A DNA stretch of 64,000 nt from Klebsiella quasivariicola. Lineage in GTDB: Bacteria > Pseudomonadota > Gammaproteobacteria > Enterobacterales > Enterobacteriaceae. Each line of letters opens with the position of its first letter. Position 1 is the stretch's first letter. Under the pieces are notes generated by a model. The model saw only the letters and a list, made by a program, of their open reading frames with translations, was not told where the DNA came from and did no database searches. The DNA lies in NCBI RefSeq assembly GCF_002269255.1, contig NZ_CP022823.1, positions 4,836,001-4,900,000 of the forward strand, given 5' to 3'. This document shows positions 46,955 through 55,729 of this stretch, in pieces. The position numbers were made by a program, and so were the translations under genes.

Positions 46955-49900
46955 CTATATTTTCCCACCCACTCCCTTAAATTTTTCAACAAACGCTGCG
47001 ATTTTTTGGAAAACGCTTTGCTTTTTTGTGAGGTATTGGGGATTTAGTGGGCTCATTTTGGGCAAAACAGCATTGAGTTCTGTACCATTGTCGCTGGCAA
47101 ACTCTCGTTTAAGAGAAGTGTTAATATAACGTTTAGCTGCCTCTTCATTCAGATTCTCTGATCCAATTAACTCTTGTGCTTCGCGCAGTTGCTCTACCTG
47201 TGCAAAAGCAAAAAAAGCGTCTATAATACTGGCCTTGTCACTAATTTTGTCCAGGTTGGTTTGATTAATGAAATCAACAACTAAGCTTTCTTTAGCCCGA
47301 CTCCCAAGGCTGGCACGTATTAACCGACGAACTTCATCAATTAAGCCTGCTTTACTTTTATTCTTACGGTTGTGTTCAAAAATCAGCTCGAGAATATAAT
47401 CCAGATTAATTTCTTGCGACTTCAGTAAATCTACCTCGAAGACAACGTCATCCCAATCAAGAGTCGATTTTTCTTTTTCAGCGGAAGATTTTTCTCGGCG
47501 CAGCCAGTCGCGAACATCGTTATAAGTTGAACGGTAGTCCTGAATTTGCCGTTCAGACGGCATTTTAATCGTTTGCAGTGTCGCCAGATCCTCATCGCTC
47601 AAATAATGTAGGGCCTTGAACTCCTCAACCGCCTCAGGGTCATTGGTGTTAATGTTCTGCAAGGCCTTCAGGCTGGCAAACTCGTCGTAGTTCTGCAGCA
47701 CGTTCTCAACGCGTAAATACTCACCAAAGAGTTTCGCAAAGGCTTTTTTGTCGGACTCTTTCTCAATGGCAGAGGGATCGGGAAAGCGTTGCTCCAGCTC
47801 CATCACCACATCCACAAAGCCACGCCTTGCCTCACCGGTTACTACGTCGGTAAAGCCTTCCATATACTCCTTGTAGCTTTTCTCGAGCACCACGTTCTTG
47901 GTGTTTTTATCGCCAAATAAGGTGATGGCGTCAATTGTCGCCTGCTCCAGGTCACGGAAGGTAACGATGTTGCCGAAGGTTTTGGTGGCGTCAAAAATAC
48001 GGTTGGTGCGTGAATAGGCTTGCATTAAACCGTGGTAGCGCAGATTTTTATCCACAAACAAGGTGTTCAGCGTCGGCGCATCAAACCCGGTCAGGAACAT
48101 GCCGACCACAATCAGCAAGTCGATCTCCTTAGCCTTAACTTGCTTGGCCAGATCGCGGTAATAGTTTTGAAAACCCTTGCTTTCCACACTGAAGTTGGTT
48201 TTGAATAGCGCGTTGTAGTCAGCTATGGCGGCACTTAAAAACTCTTTGGCGCTGCTGTTCATTGCCGATACGTCAAAACTTTCATCCAGAATATCGCCTA
48301 CGGCATCCTGTTCCTCATTGGCCACAAAAGAGAATATGGTGGCGATTTTTAGCGGCTTATTACTGTCTTTTTGCAAATCCTTGAGCGATTCGTAATACAG
48401 TTTAGCGGCATCCACGCTGCTCACGGCAAACATCGCATTAAAGCCTTTTGCTCCTGCATGCAGGCGATGCGTTTTTTGCCGAAAGTTATTCAGGATGTAC
48501 TGCGAAATTTCTTTTATACGGATGGGATGCAATAAGGCCTGCCTGTTTTCCGCCGCGCTGAGCTTTTTCTCGTCCTGTTCGCTTTCAATGGCTTTGAAAT
48601 GCGGGCGCACATCGTTGTAGTCCACTTTGAACTTGAGCACCTTTTCATCTCGTATCGCATCGGTGATCACATAAGAGTGCAGCTCCCGGCCGAATACGCT
48701 GGCCGTGGTGTCGGCCCCCAGTGCGTTTTGCGGAAAAATCGGTGTGCCGGTAAAGCCAAACTGATAGAACTTCTTAAACTTTTTCTTTAAGTTATTCTGG
48801 GCTTCACCAAACTGACTCCGGTGGCATTCATCAAAGATAAACACCACCTGTTTGTTGTAAATGGGCAGGTCGTTTTCACTCTTCATCAGGTTATTGAGCT
48901 TCTGGATGGTGGTGACGATAATTTTATTGTCATCTTTATCCAGATTGCGCTTGAGTCCTGCGGTGCTGTCAGAGCCGTTCACACTATCCGGCGAAAAACG
49001 CTGGTACTCCTTCATTGTCTGGTAATCCAAATCTTTGCGATCCACCACGAAGAAAACTTTGTCAATGAACTCCAGTTCAGTAGCTAAGCGCGCTGCCTTG
49101 AAGCTGGTCAAGGTTTTACCGGAACCAGTGGTGTGCCAGATATAACCGCCACTTTCCGTATTGCTCCAGTTCTTGGCTTGATAGGCGCTGTTGATTTTCC
49201 ACAAGATGCGCTCGGTAGCGGCAATCTGATAAGGGCGCATCACCAGTAGCGTATCGCTCACATCAAACACTGAATAATGCAGCAGTACATTGAGCAAAGT
49301 GTTCTTCTGGAAAAAGGTCGCGGTAAAATCTTTGAGATCTTTCAACAAGCTATTATCAGCTTTCGCCCAGTTCATGGTGAAGTCGAAGCTGTTCTTGTTG
49401 CGCTGGGTGGTGTTGGCAAAATAACGGCTATCGGTGCCGTTGGAAATTACAAATAGTTGAAGATATTTGAACAAAGAATGCTCACTGTTAAAACTCTCTT
49501 TGCTGTAGCGATGCACCTGATTAAAGGCTTCGCGGATCGCCACGCCGCGCTTTTTCAGTTCCACCTGCACCAGCGGCAAGCCATTCACCAGAATGGTGAC
49601 ATCATAACGATTGACATGACTACCCTGTTGCTCAAACTGCTTGATGACCTGAACCTTATTGCGTGCAATGTTTTTTTTGTCTACCAAGTAGATGTTCTGG
49701 ATATGACCATCGTCAAACACAAAATCATGGATATAGTCGGTGTGAATTTTGCGGGTTTTATCGACGATGCCATCGCTTGGCTTGTCCAGCCAAGTCTCCA
49801 CAAACCGCATCCACTCACCGTCAGCAAACTGCATGTTGTTCAGGGTCTGCAACTGCTCGCGCACGTTGGCCAGCAGCTTCTCAGGCGTATTTAAACCAGG

Positions 49901-50053
49901 CTCATACTCATAGCCCTGATTGTGCAAATCCTGAATGAACTCTCGTTCCAGGTCACCTTCGCTCTGGTAGCTTTCATTAAGCTGCCATGCCCTGGAGTAT
50001 CTATCGAGAACGATAAAGCTATTTGATTCGGCAACAGCCTTGTATTCGTACAT
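46955..50053 (-). CDS. hsdR: Type IC restriction enzyme subunit HsdR
   Basis: The 1032-residue translocating endonuclease subunit is closely similar to EcoR124I HsdR. The nuclease site is D151, E165 and K167 (RYDVTIL ... VQVELKKRG), the same residue numbers as in EcoR124I. Walker A is TTGSGKT with K313, and the DEAD-like box is IFDECHRSQFG. Helicase motifs and the C-terminal helical HsdM-docking region follow, ending KFKGVGGKI. It acts with HsdM and HsdS to cut unmodified DNA far from the target after translocation. The gene starts 23 bases after prrC in the same direction. Confidence 0.96.
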   Translation of the reverse strand: MYEYKAVAESNSFIVLDRYSRAWQLNESYQSEGDLEREFIQDLHNQGYEYEPGLNTPEKLLANVREQLQTLNNMQFADGEWMRFVETWLDKPSDGIVDKTRKIHTDYIHDFVFDDGHIQNIYLVDKKNIARNKVQVIKQFEQQGSHVNRYDVTILVNGLPLVQVELKKRGVAIREAFNQVHRYSKESFNSEHSLFKYLQLFVISNGTDSRYFANTTQRNKNSFDFTMNWAKADNSLLKDLKDFTATFFQKNTLLNVLLHYSVFDVSDTLLVMRPYQIAATERILWKINSAYQAKNWSNTESGGYIWHTTGSGKTLTSFKAARLATELEFIDKVFFVVDRKDLDYQTMKEYQRFSPDSVNGSDSTAGLKRNLDKDDNKIIVTTIQKLNNLMKSENDLPIYNKQVVFIFDECHRSQFGEAQNNLKKKFKKFYQFGFTGTPIFPQNALGADTTASVFGRELHSYVITDAIRDEKVLKFKVDYNDVRPHFKAIESEQDEKKLSAAENRQALLHPIRIKEISQYILNNFRQKTHRLHAGAKGFNAMFAVSSVDAAKLYYESLKDLQKDSNKPLKIATIFSFVANEEQDAVGDILDESFDVSAMNSSAKEFLSAAIADYNALFKTNFSVESKGFQNYYRDLAKQVKAKEIDLLIVVGMFLTGFDAPTLNTLFVDKNLRYHGLMQAYSRTNRIFDATKTFGNIVTFRDLEQATIDAITLFGDKNTKNVVLEKSYKEYMEGFTDVVTGEARRGFVDVVMELEQRFPDPSAIEKESDKKAFAKLFGEYLRVENVLQNYDEFASLKALQNINTNDPEAVEEFKALHYLSDEDLATLQTIKMPSERQIQDYRSTYNDVRDWLRREKSSAEKEKSTLDWDDVVFEVDLLKSQEINLDYILELIFEHNRKNKSKAGLIDEVRRLIRASLGSRAKESLVVDFINQTNLDKISDKASIIDAFFAFAQVEQLREAQELIGSENLNEEAAKRYINTSLKREFASDNGTELNAVLPKMSPLNPQYLTKKQSVFQKIAAFVEKFKGVGGKI

Positions 50054-50076
50054 GCTTTACCCCTAAATCTTTTTCT

Positions 50077-51279
50077 TTAGTTTTCAGCCTGCTGAAAGCG
50101 ATACATCGTATTGATTTCATTAACCAGATACCGCAAAACACGCTTGTCGTCTTCAGTGAGATCGGCCACTTCTTCGCCCGCATGTTTCGAGTGGCTGGAG
50201 ATATTAATAATCCGGGCTTCATACGGATTGGTTGTTCCGTCATCAGTTTTTGGCAACAGATCGCCCCATTTCTTATAGCCAAGAAACGTGGAGGTTTTTT
50301 CCAGAATGTTTCTTAAAAAATTAAAGTGATACTTGCTCAACTGACCACTCTCGATGGCTTTTTCGAGTTCTGATTTCAAATAAAGATGATATGAGAATGG
50401 CGAATCATTGGATTGCTGGACTAATTGAAATGTGCCGTCCTCAAGCCGGGCCATCCGATACTTATCAAGCCATTTTTTCTTGTAACCACCGTCATCACTG
50501 TTGAGCTCATTATGCAGAACGTTATAAAAAAGCGGATTGTGCGTTGTGATGATGAATTTAACATCAGAATTGTTTGACTTGATCAGTTGGGCCAAATCTA
50601 CGGCCAATTCAATCAAATGGTTCTCATCCAGTGAACTTACTGGGTCATCAATAAATACATATTCCAACTGATCAAAAACGTTGGTTTCACGATCAGAGGG
50701 TTCAGCAACATTGAGAATGTCAATCACCAGCTCGATCAGCGTATAGAAAATACTCCAGATGAAATTGCTTTCCTCACCCTTAGATATTTTCAGATTTCCG
50801 GATTGCTCATCATCACCGCGCTCAAGGGAAAAAGTCACTTCTGAGAAAGCCTTTACAGTGATCTCTTTGTCGTCCTTGCCTTTGACTTTATATTCTTCAT
50901 TGAATTTTGGTGTTAGCTTCTCATTGGAGTAACGCTGAAAATTGGTAATGATGTTTCGATCTTGCCCTTGATCTTCCAACACCCAGTCGGTAAATGAATT
51001 GGGCTGGATTCTGAGCTTGGGATCGGCATCTTGCTCCAGATCGTTGTCCCAATAGAACAAATCTTCGGTAAAAGCGTTGTAATACAGGATCTTGTTGCGA
51101 GATATCTCTGGTTGTTTTGCTGCATCGTCGCCTTCGATTTCATCGTTTTTTGGCGTGATCAGTTTCTTAAATTCTCGCGACAGGCGCGTCTTCCCCGTGC
51201 CATTAAAGGCATAGATCAGCTGTACTTTTTTATTGGCCTCTTTAAGCTGCTGGGCGATTTCTGCTAGCGTCTTGCTCAT
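50077..51279 (-). CDS. prrC: PrrC-type anticodon nuclease associated with type IC restriction
   Basis: This 400-residue protein is clearly homologous to E. coli PrrC (396 residues), the latent tRNA-Lys nuclease held silent by the EcoprrI complex and freed by the T4 Stp peptide. ABC-type NTPase elements are intact: Walker A FNGTGKT (25-31), signature SKGEES (166-171), Walker B YVFIDDP (207-213), D-loop SSLDENH and H-loop TTH. The C-terminal nuclease triad is present as R323, E327 (FLRNILEKT) and H363 (ISSHSKH), equivalent to R320/E324/H356. It lies between hsdS (one base gap) and hsdR, as in the E. coli prr locus. Differences include a shorter N-terminus and longer loops near 130-140 and 345-352. 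Confidence 0.93.
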   Translation of the reverse strand: MSKTLAEIAQQLKEANKKVQLIYAFNGTGKTRLSREFKKLITPKNDEIEGDDAAKQPEISRNKILYYNAFTEDLFYWDNDLEQDADPKLRIQPNSFTDWVLEDQGQDRNIITNFQRYSNEKLTPKFNEEYKVKGKDDKEITVKAFSEVTFSLERGDDEQSGNLKISKGEESNFIWSIFYTLIELVIDILNVAEPSDRETNVFDQLEYVFIDDPVSSLDENHLIELAVDLAQLIKSNNSDVKFIITTHNPLFYNVLHNELNSDDGGYKKKWLDKYRMARLEDGTFQLVQQSNDSPFSYHLYLKSELEKAIESGQLSKYHFNFLRNILEKTSTFLGYKKWGDLLPKTDDGTTNPYEARIINISSHSKHAGEEVADLTEDDKRVLRYLVNEINTMYRFQQAEN

Positions 51280-51280
51280 A

Positions 51281-52540
51281 TCAGGCCACTACCTCTTCAG
51301 GCTTGGGAAAGCTCAACAGCAAATCGCGGTAATACTCATATTGTTTTTGACGCAATGCAATTTCGCGGGGTAAGCCTTCGCTGATGGAATTGGTTAGGGT
51401 ATCGAATTTGTCCAGGATGGCAACGATGCGGGCCTGTTCTGCAAGCGATTTTTCAAGGTCATTTGGATACGGAACAGGAATGGCGATTTTAGCAAACCCA
51501 TTGATCAATAATGTATTGACCTTGGTTCTGGCCACGTACTTTGCTTTCTCGGCAATGAAAGATGCCGTTTGCATACAATAGGAAACAAACTTCGGGTTCA
51601 TTGAATGTCGGAAAGCATAACAGTGATCGTGAATAGCCACTTTTTCATCTCCAAGCCAGGCCACGGCTTTACCAACATCCTCGACGGTTTCTCCGACATC
51701 AGTTATCACTACGTCTCCTGGTTCCGCATAACGAAGTGATTTGGCCATATCATTTCTGATCTGAGAAATTACATGAGTTGTAAAGACACCGTATCGAGTG
51801 TATATCTCACCGTAGTGGATAGCACCAATGCCATCTTCAACATAATCAGCTTTAGTAAAGCGCTTACCTCGAATAAACTCGCCAATCTCCCCCAAAGCTT
51901 TCCACTCAACGTCTCCTTCCTCAAAACCCAACAACTGGTCGCGATAGTAGTTGTATTGTTTTTTACGGGCTGTAAGCTCGGCTGTAAGCTCGGCTGTAAG
52001 TGCTGTAAATGTATCCAAAACACGGATGATTTCAGCTTGAATTTGAAGCGGGGGAACGGGAATCGGCAGGACTTCCATTTCGCTTTTACGGATAGATGGA
52101 ACAGCTCCAGAATCGTGTGCTAGCGAACTCAGATTGATTGTTTGCATCCAGAAAAAAAGAAATCGAGGACTAATTTCTTCTCCCGGAATTAGTCCCATAA
52201 CATTGTTATCATATGCGGATGGTACTGATAATAGACGCTTCTTATTTGTAGCAACCGCTGCACCAATTTTAGGAAAAATAACACTCCCTGCAGGAGCAAG
52301 CTTAATACCAAGTTTTTTAACTACCACATCATCGACATAATTATTGGCTGAAACCATCACCGTTTCGTTACCAGCGCTATTCATGTCGCTGACTTTATAG
52401 AATGGATAAATACCTTCAGATTGCCCTTGATAGATATTGGGGAATCCCCAACCACTACGAATTTCAGCTACTTTTTTCAATGGTTTCCATTTTATTTCGA
52501 TACCACTAAACAGCCTTTCCATAAAGCTCATCTCGCTCAT
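51281..52540 (-). CDS. hsdS: Type IC specificity subunit HsdS
   Basis: This 419-residue subunit has two target-recognition domains (about residues 15-160 and 200-370), each followed by a conserved helix with the pattern KQYNYYRDQLL or KQYEYYRDLLL. The first spacer contains the tandem TAEL repeats of the EcoR124/EcoDXXI family. It determines which bipartite sequence is methylated or cut; the target cannot be read from the sequence. It overlaps hsdM by four bases and is followed after one base by prrC. Confidence 0.94.
   Translation of the reverse strand: MSEMSFMERLFSGIEIKWKPLKKVAEIRSGWGFPNIYQGQSEGIYPFYKVSDMNSAGNETVMVSANNYVDDVVVKKLGIKLAPAGSVIFPKIGAAVATNKKRLLSVPSAYDNNVMGLIPGEEISPRFLFFWMQTINLSSLAHDSGAVPSIRKSEMEVLPIPVPPLQIQAEIIRVLDTFTALTAELTAELTARKKQYNYYRDQLLGFEEGDVEWKALGEIGEFIRGKRFTKADYVEDGIGAIHYGEIYTRYGVFTTHVISQIRNDMAKSLRYAEPGDVVITDVGETVEDVGKAVAWLGDEKVAIHDHCYAFRHSMNPKFVSYCMQTASFIAEKAKYVARTKVNTLLINGFAKIAIPVPYPNDLEKSLAEQARIVAILDKFDTLTNSISEGLPREIALRQKQYEYYRDLLLSFPKPEEVVA
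51974..51997 (-). repeat. Two 12-bp tandem repeats coding TAEL in hsdS
   Basis: AAGCTCGGCTGT occurs twice in a row; on the coding strand it reads ACAGCCGAGCTT, encoding TAEL TAEL before TARKKQY. A partial unit flanks each side. In EcoR124I versus EcoR124II, two or three such repeats set the non-specific target spacer at 6 or 7 bases, so this is a recognised switch point. Confidence 0.9.
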
Positions 52541-54093
52541 GCCTTCGGCTCCTTACCTTCAATCTCCGCCACAATGGCATCAATATCCGCTCGTAACTGG
52601 TCGATTTTAGCGGCAGTGATTTTCAGGTCGGCATTGAGCGTAGTGATATCGACTACTTCGCGGTTGTCTTTGGCTTCGATATAGCTACTTACCGACAGAT
52701 TGTAATCGTTGACCTTAATGTCTTCAAAATTTACCGATTTGGCAAAATGATCAACGTCTGCTTTGCTATCAAACACCTGTATGATTTGCTCAATATGCTT
52801 CTCAGTGAGCGTGTTATTATTGGCTTCCTTCTTAAACAGCCCGCTGGCGTCGATAAATTGGGTGGTCATGTCGGTTTTATGTTTGGACAGAACCAGAATA
52901 TTGACGGCGATGGTAGTGCCAAAAAACAGGTTGGGCGCGAGTGAAATCACGGTTTCGACATAGTTGTTATCCACCAGATATTGACGAATTTTCTGCTCGG
53001 CGCCACCTCGGTAAAAAATACCGGGAAAGCAAACAATGGCTGCGCGGCCTTTGCTGGAAAGGTAGCTGAGGGCATGCAGCACAAAGGCAAAATCAGCTTT
53101 GGATTTGGGCGCTAACACACCTGCTGGGGCAAAACGGTCATCGTTGATCAGAGTGGGATCGTCTGAGCCTATCCATTTCACCGAGTAAGGTGGGTTGGAG
53201 ACGATGGCATCAAAAGGTTTGTCATCGCCAAAATGTGGATTACGCAGCGTATCACCCAACTGGATATTGAACTTGTCGTAGTTGATGTTGTGCAAGAACA
53301 TGTTCATTCGCGCCAGGTTGTAGGTGGTGTGGTTGAGTTCCTGCCCCCAAAAACCGTCTTCAATAATGTGGGCGTCAAAGTGTTTTTTGGCTTGCAGTAG
53401 CAGCGAGCCAGAACCACACGCCGGGTCATAAATCTTATTGACGCTGGTTTGCTTGTGCATGGCCAGTTGCGCAATAAGTTTGGACACGTTTTGCGGGGTA
53501 AAAAACTCACCGCCGGATTTGCCAGCGTTGGCGGCGTAGTTGGAGATAAGAAACTCGTAAGCATCACCGAAAAGATCGATGTGACTCCCCTCAAAATCGC
53601 CAAAATCTAATTCTGCCACCCCTTTGAGCACTGCCGCCAGACGTGTATTTTTGTCTTTTACCGTATTGCCGAGCCGGTTGCTGGTGGTGTCAAAATCAGC
53701 AAATAAGCCCTTGATATCGTTCTCTGAAGGGTATCCGCTGGCTGACATTTCAATAGCCGAGAAGATGTCAGCCAAATCGGTATTTAATTTTTCGTTAGTA
53801 CTAGCACCTGCGGCGATGTTAACAAACAAATCGTCTGGGTAAATGAAATAGCCTTTGGTTTTAATAGCGTCGTCTTTGATTTCAGGGGTGATGACGCTCC
53901 GGGGGAGTGTTGCATACTTGACATTGTCATCGCCGCCTTCAATGTAATTGGCAAAATTCTCACTGATGAAGCGGTAAAACAGAGCGCCTAAAACGTATTG
54001 CTTAAAATCCCAGCCATCCACTGCACCGCGTACATCGTTGGCAATCTGCCAGATCTGGCGTTGCAGTGCGGCGCGTTGTTGGGTGCTTGTCAT
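52537..54093 (-). CDS. hsdM: Type IC DNA methyltransferase subunit HsdM
   Basis: This 518-residue N6-adenine methyltransferase has SAM motif I as DPACGSGSLLL (223-233), catalytic motif IV as NPPY (300-303, in VSNPPYSVKW), an N-terminal HsdM_N domain and GGEFFTPQNVSKLI before the SAM motif. Two copies join HsdS to form the modification enzyme. First gene of the minus-strand hsdM-hsdS-prrC-hsdR unit; its promoter should lie in 54094-54230, where a GATTAAAGACG/TTCTAATCATT AT-rich stretch is present. Confidence 0.96.
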   Translation of the reverse strand: MTSTQQRAALQRQIWQIANDVRGAVDGWDFKQYVLGALFYRFISENFANYIEGGDDNVKYATLPRSVITPEIKDDAIKTKGYFIYPDDLFVNIAAGASTNEKLNTDLADIFSAIEMSASGYPSENDIKGLFADFDTTSNRLGNTVKDKNTRLAAVLKGVAELDFGDFEGSHIDLFGDAYEFLISNYAANAGKSGGEFFTPQNVSKLIAQLAMHKQTSVNKIYDPACGSGSLLLQAKKHFDAHIIEDGFWGQELNHTTYNLARMNMFLHNINYDKFNIQLGDTLRNPHFGDDKPFDAIVSNPPYSVKWIGSDDPTLINDDRFAPAGVLAPKSKADFAFVLHALSYLSSKGRAAIVCFPGIFYRGGAEQKIRQYLVDNNYVETVISLAPNLFFGTTIAVNILVLSKHKTDMTTQFIDASGLFKKEANNNTLTEKHIEQIIQVFDSKADVDHFAKSVNFEDIKVNDYNLSVSSYIEAKDNREVVDITTLNADLKITAAKIDQLRADIDAIVAEIEGKEPKA

Positions 54094-54287
54094 GGTAAAA
54101 CTCCGGTTTTAATGCATATTGGGATAGCCATAGGCCCATAATTAGTCCCGCATTATAACGATTAAAGACGTTCTAATCATTGCGAATCGCCACTAAGTGG
54201 ATGGTCCATAATGACTACAGAGTGAGGCCAGCCTAAACACGCAAGTTGAATCGCCACGGATAATCTAGACACTTCCGAGCCGTAGTG

Positions 54288-54349
54288 TGGACTGACCCCA
54301 CCCCGGTAGACGATCCTGCCCTATAGTTGGACTGACCCCACCTCGGTAG
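54288..54349. repeat. Pair of direct repeats at the broken end of the integrase gene
   Basis: TGGACTGACCCCACCCCGGT and TGGACTGACCCCACCTCGGT start at 54288 and 54328, separated by 18 bases, and agree in all but one position over 22 bases. They lie exactly where the integrase reading frame loses homology. They look like ends of a mobile element or a recombination footprint; no transposase is nearby. Confidence 0.7.
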
Positions 54350-54854
54350 TACGCTGCTGCAAACGAGCAGCGACTTCGAGACGCCCGGATGACTCCACAG
54401 CTTTAATGGGTACAAGTAGATCCCGCGTCTTCAATTCAGCAATGTTCCGCTTGCCGATAGCAGCAAAGAGGTTATCTTTCAGGCTTTTCAATACACGAGC
54501 ACTATGAGACTCAGACCATTTTTGATTGCTGGCATGCCAGTCTCTGGCGACCACTTCAAACGTTATCGCCTCTTGCTCCTGCTCTACCTTAACGGCTTTC
54601 TTGTTCTCACTGGGATCGACGCCATTAGCTAACAGCCTACGGGCTTCATCCCGGCGTGCCCGGGCATCCGCCAATGACACTTCAGGATATTTCCCCAACG
54701 CCAGCATCTTCTCTTTACCGCCAAAGCGATAACGTAGCCGCCAGTATTTGGAGCCGTTAGGGTGAACCAGCAAAACCATACCGTCGCCGTCAGTCAGTTT
54801 ATAGGCTTTTGCTTCAGGCTTAGCCGAACGAACCTTCACATCACTCAGAGCCAT
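54321..54854 (-). pseudogene. P4-type tyrosine integrase, C-terminally truncated
   Basis: From the ATG at 54852-54854 the frame encodes MALSDVKVRSAKPEAKAYKL, GGKEKMLALGKYPEVSLADARARRDEARRLLANGVDP (cited in part) and RNIAELKTRDLLVPIKAVESSGRLEVAARLQQ, then ends after an unrelated VGSVQL tail. Those parts are the N-terminal DUF4102 and core-binding domains of P4-family integrases. The catalytic domain with R-H-R-Y is missing, so the island cannot excise itself. Its position beside leuX, a favoured integration site of P4 integrases, explains how the island arrived. Confidence 0.9.
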
Positions 54855-55014
54855 GATGAGTATCCTTTCAAGGGTTCTGTGTGGGTACAAACATTATCGA
54901 ACCGGGATATACCCGCAGTTATACCCACATCAGTAAGTTGATGTAGATTGAATCAGGTTGACTTAGGTTGAGTGAAAAAGCGAGGTAAGCCTTGCGGATA
55001 CTGGATTTCAGACA

Positions 55015-55039
55015 CAAAAAAAGACGTCCGTTGACGTCT
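55015..55039 (-). terminator. Terminator of leuX
   Basis: On the minus strand AGACGTC-AACG-GACGTCT (55022-55039) is followed by TTTTTTTG. It lies 14 bases past the tRNA 3' end. Confidence 0.85.
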
Positions 55040-55052
55040 ATTGATGTTCCGA

Positions 55053-55137
55053 TGGTGCCGAAGGCCGGACTCGAACCGGCACGTATTTCTACGGTTGATT
55101 TTGAATCAACTGCGTCTACCGATTTCGCCACTTCGGC
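55053..55137 (-). tRNA. leuX: tRNA-Leu(CAA), leuX
   Basis: This 85-base class II tRNA has an encoded CCA. Its anticodon stem-loop TTGATTCAAAATCAA has anticodon CAA, the long variable arm is typical of Leu, and the sequence matches E. coli leuX as remembered. In E. coli and Klebsiella the 3' end of leuX is a common integration target for P4-like elements; here a truncated integrase and the defence island lie on its 3' side. I found no second copy of the tRNA 3' end inside the window. Confidence 0.95.
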
Positions 55138-55164
55138 ACTGAAGGGATACGGAAAACGTTCTGG

Positions 55165-55192
55165 ATTATACCTGTCGGCGCCGGTCATGCAA
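55165..55192 (-). promoter_or_regulatory. leuX promoter
   Basis: On the minus strand TTGCAT (55187-55192) and TATAAT (55165-55170) are separated by 16 bases, about 30 bases before the tRNA 5' end. Confidence 0.75.
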
Positions 55193-55259
55193 GCGACAGC
55201 GTGTCGTCATTGCGCTAAGTGTTGAAAAAAACAGCGCTATCCTGCGCGGCGTCACCTTT

Positions 55260-55515
55260 TGCTGCCATTCCACAGCGCGACTGCCACCAGCAACCCTCCC
55301 CTCACTCCCCCGAGAACCCGGCTCCACCTGCCAGCCATCCCCCCTTCTCCACCAGTGGCCCCAAGCCCCACTCAAACTTATCTCAAATTGTTCTCACCTC
55401 ACTCTCACCTGCATCCCTATCACCATCCATTTCTCCCCAAACCAATCCCCAATATCCCTCCCCAATACTTTCCCCAACCCCATCCATCACCATTCCTATA
55501 TATTCCAGAAAGTTT
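55260..55515. other. Extremely G-poor, C-rich tract
   Basis: On the plus strand this 250-base stretch is made almost only of C, A and T; from 55412 to 55507 there is no G at all. Blocks such as CCATCC, CCCCAA and TCTCACC recur without exact periodicity. No gene is supported here. C-rich, G-poor RNA is the substrate of Rho, so a rut region is one reading; decay or insertion of a biased sequence is another. The rest of 55193-55729 is AT-rich and gene-free. Confidence 0.7.
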
Positions 55516-55729
55516 TAGCCAATACCTTTTTGTTATTCACTCGCTCCGCAGCCAAATATTAATTTCATCAATATTTTTATAACTTTACATTAATGAAAAG
55601 TTTTCTTTTTGCCGTTTATTCCAGGATTTTCCTCAGGCGTGAAGAGTTCCGGTAAACACTATTTTTACTAGTCGCTGTATGAGTCTTGATGGACATATTC
55701 ACTCAATGAATTAACTCAGGAGAATACTT

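Noticed and set aside
41353..55053. Complete prophage or self-mobile integrative element
   Set aside because: No structural, replication or conjugation genes are present and the integrase lacks its catalytic domain.
55053..55090. Second copy of the leuX 3' end marking the other island boundary
   Set aside because: I searched by eye from xynB to leuX and found none; it may be deleted or too diverged.
55219..55582. Two overlapping Pro/Ser-rich frames in the G-poor tract
   Set aside because: They only mirror the base bias; neither has a ribosome-binding site or a domain.
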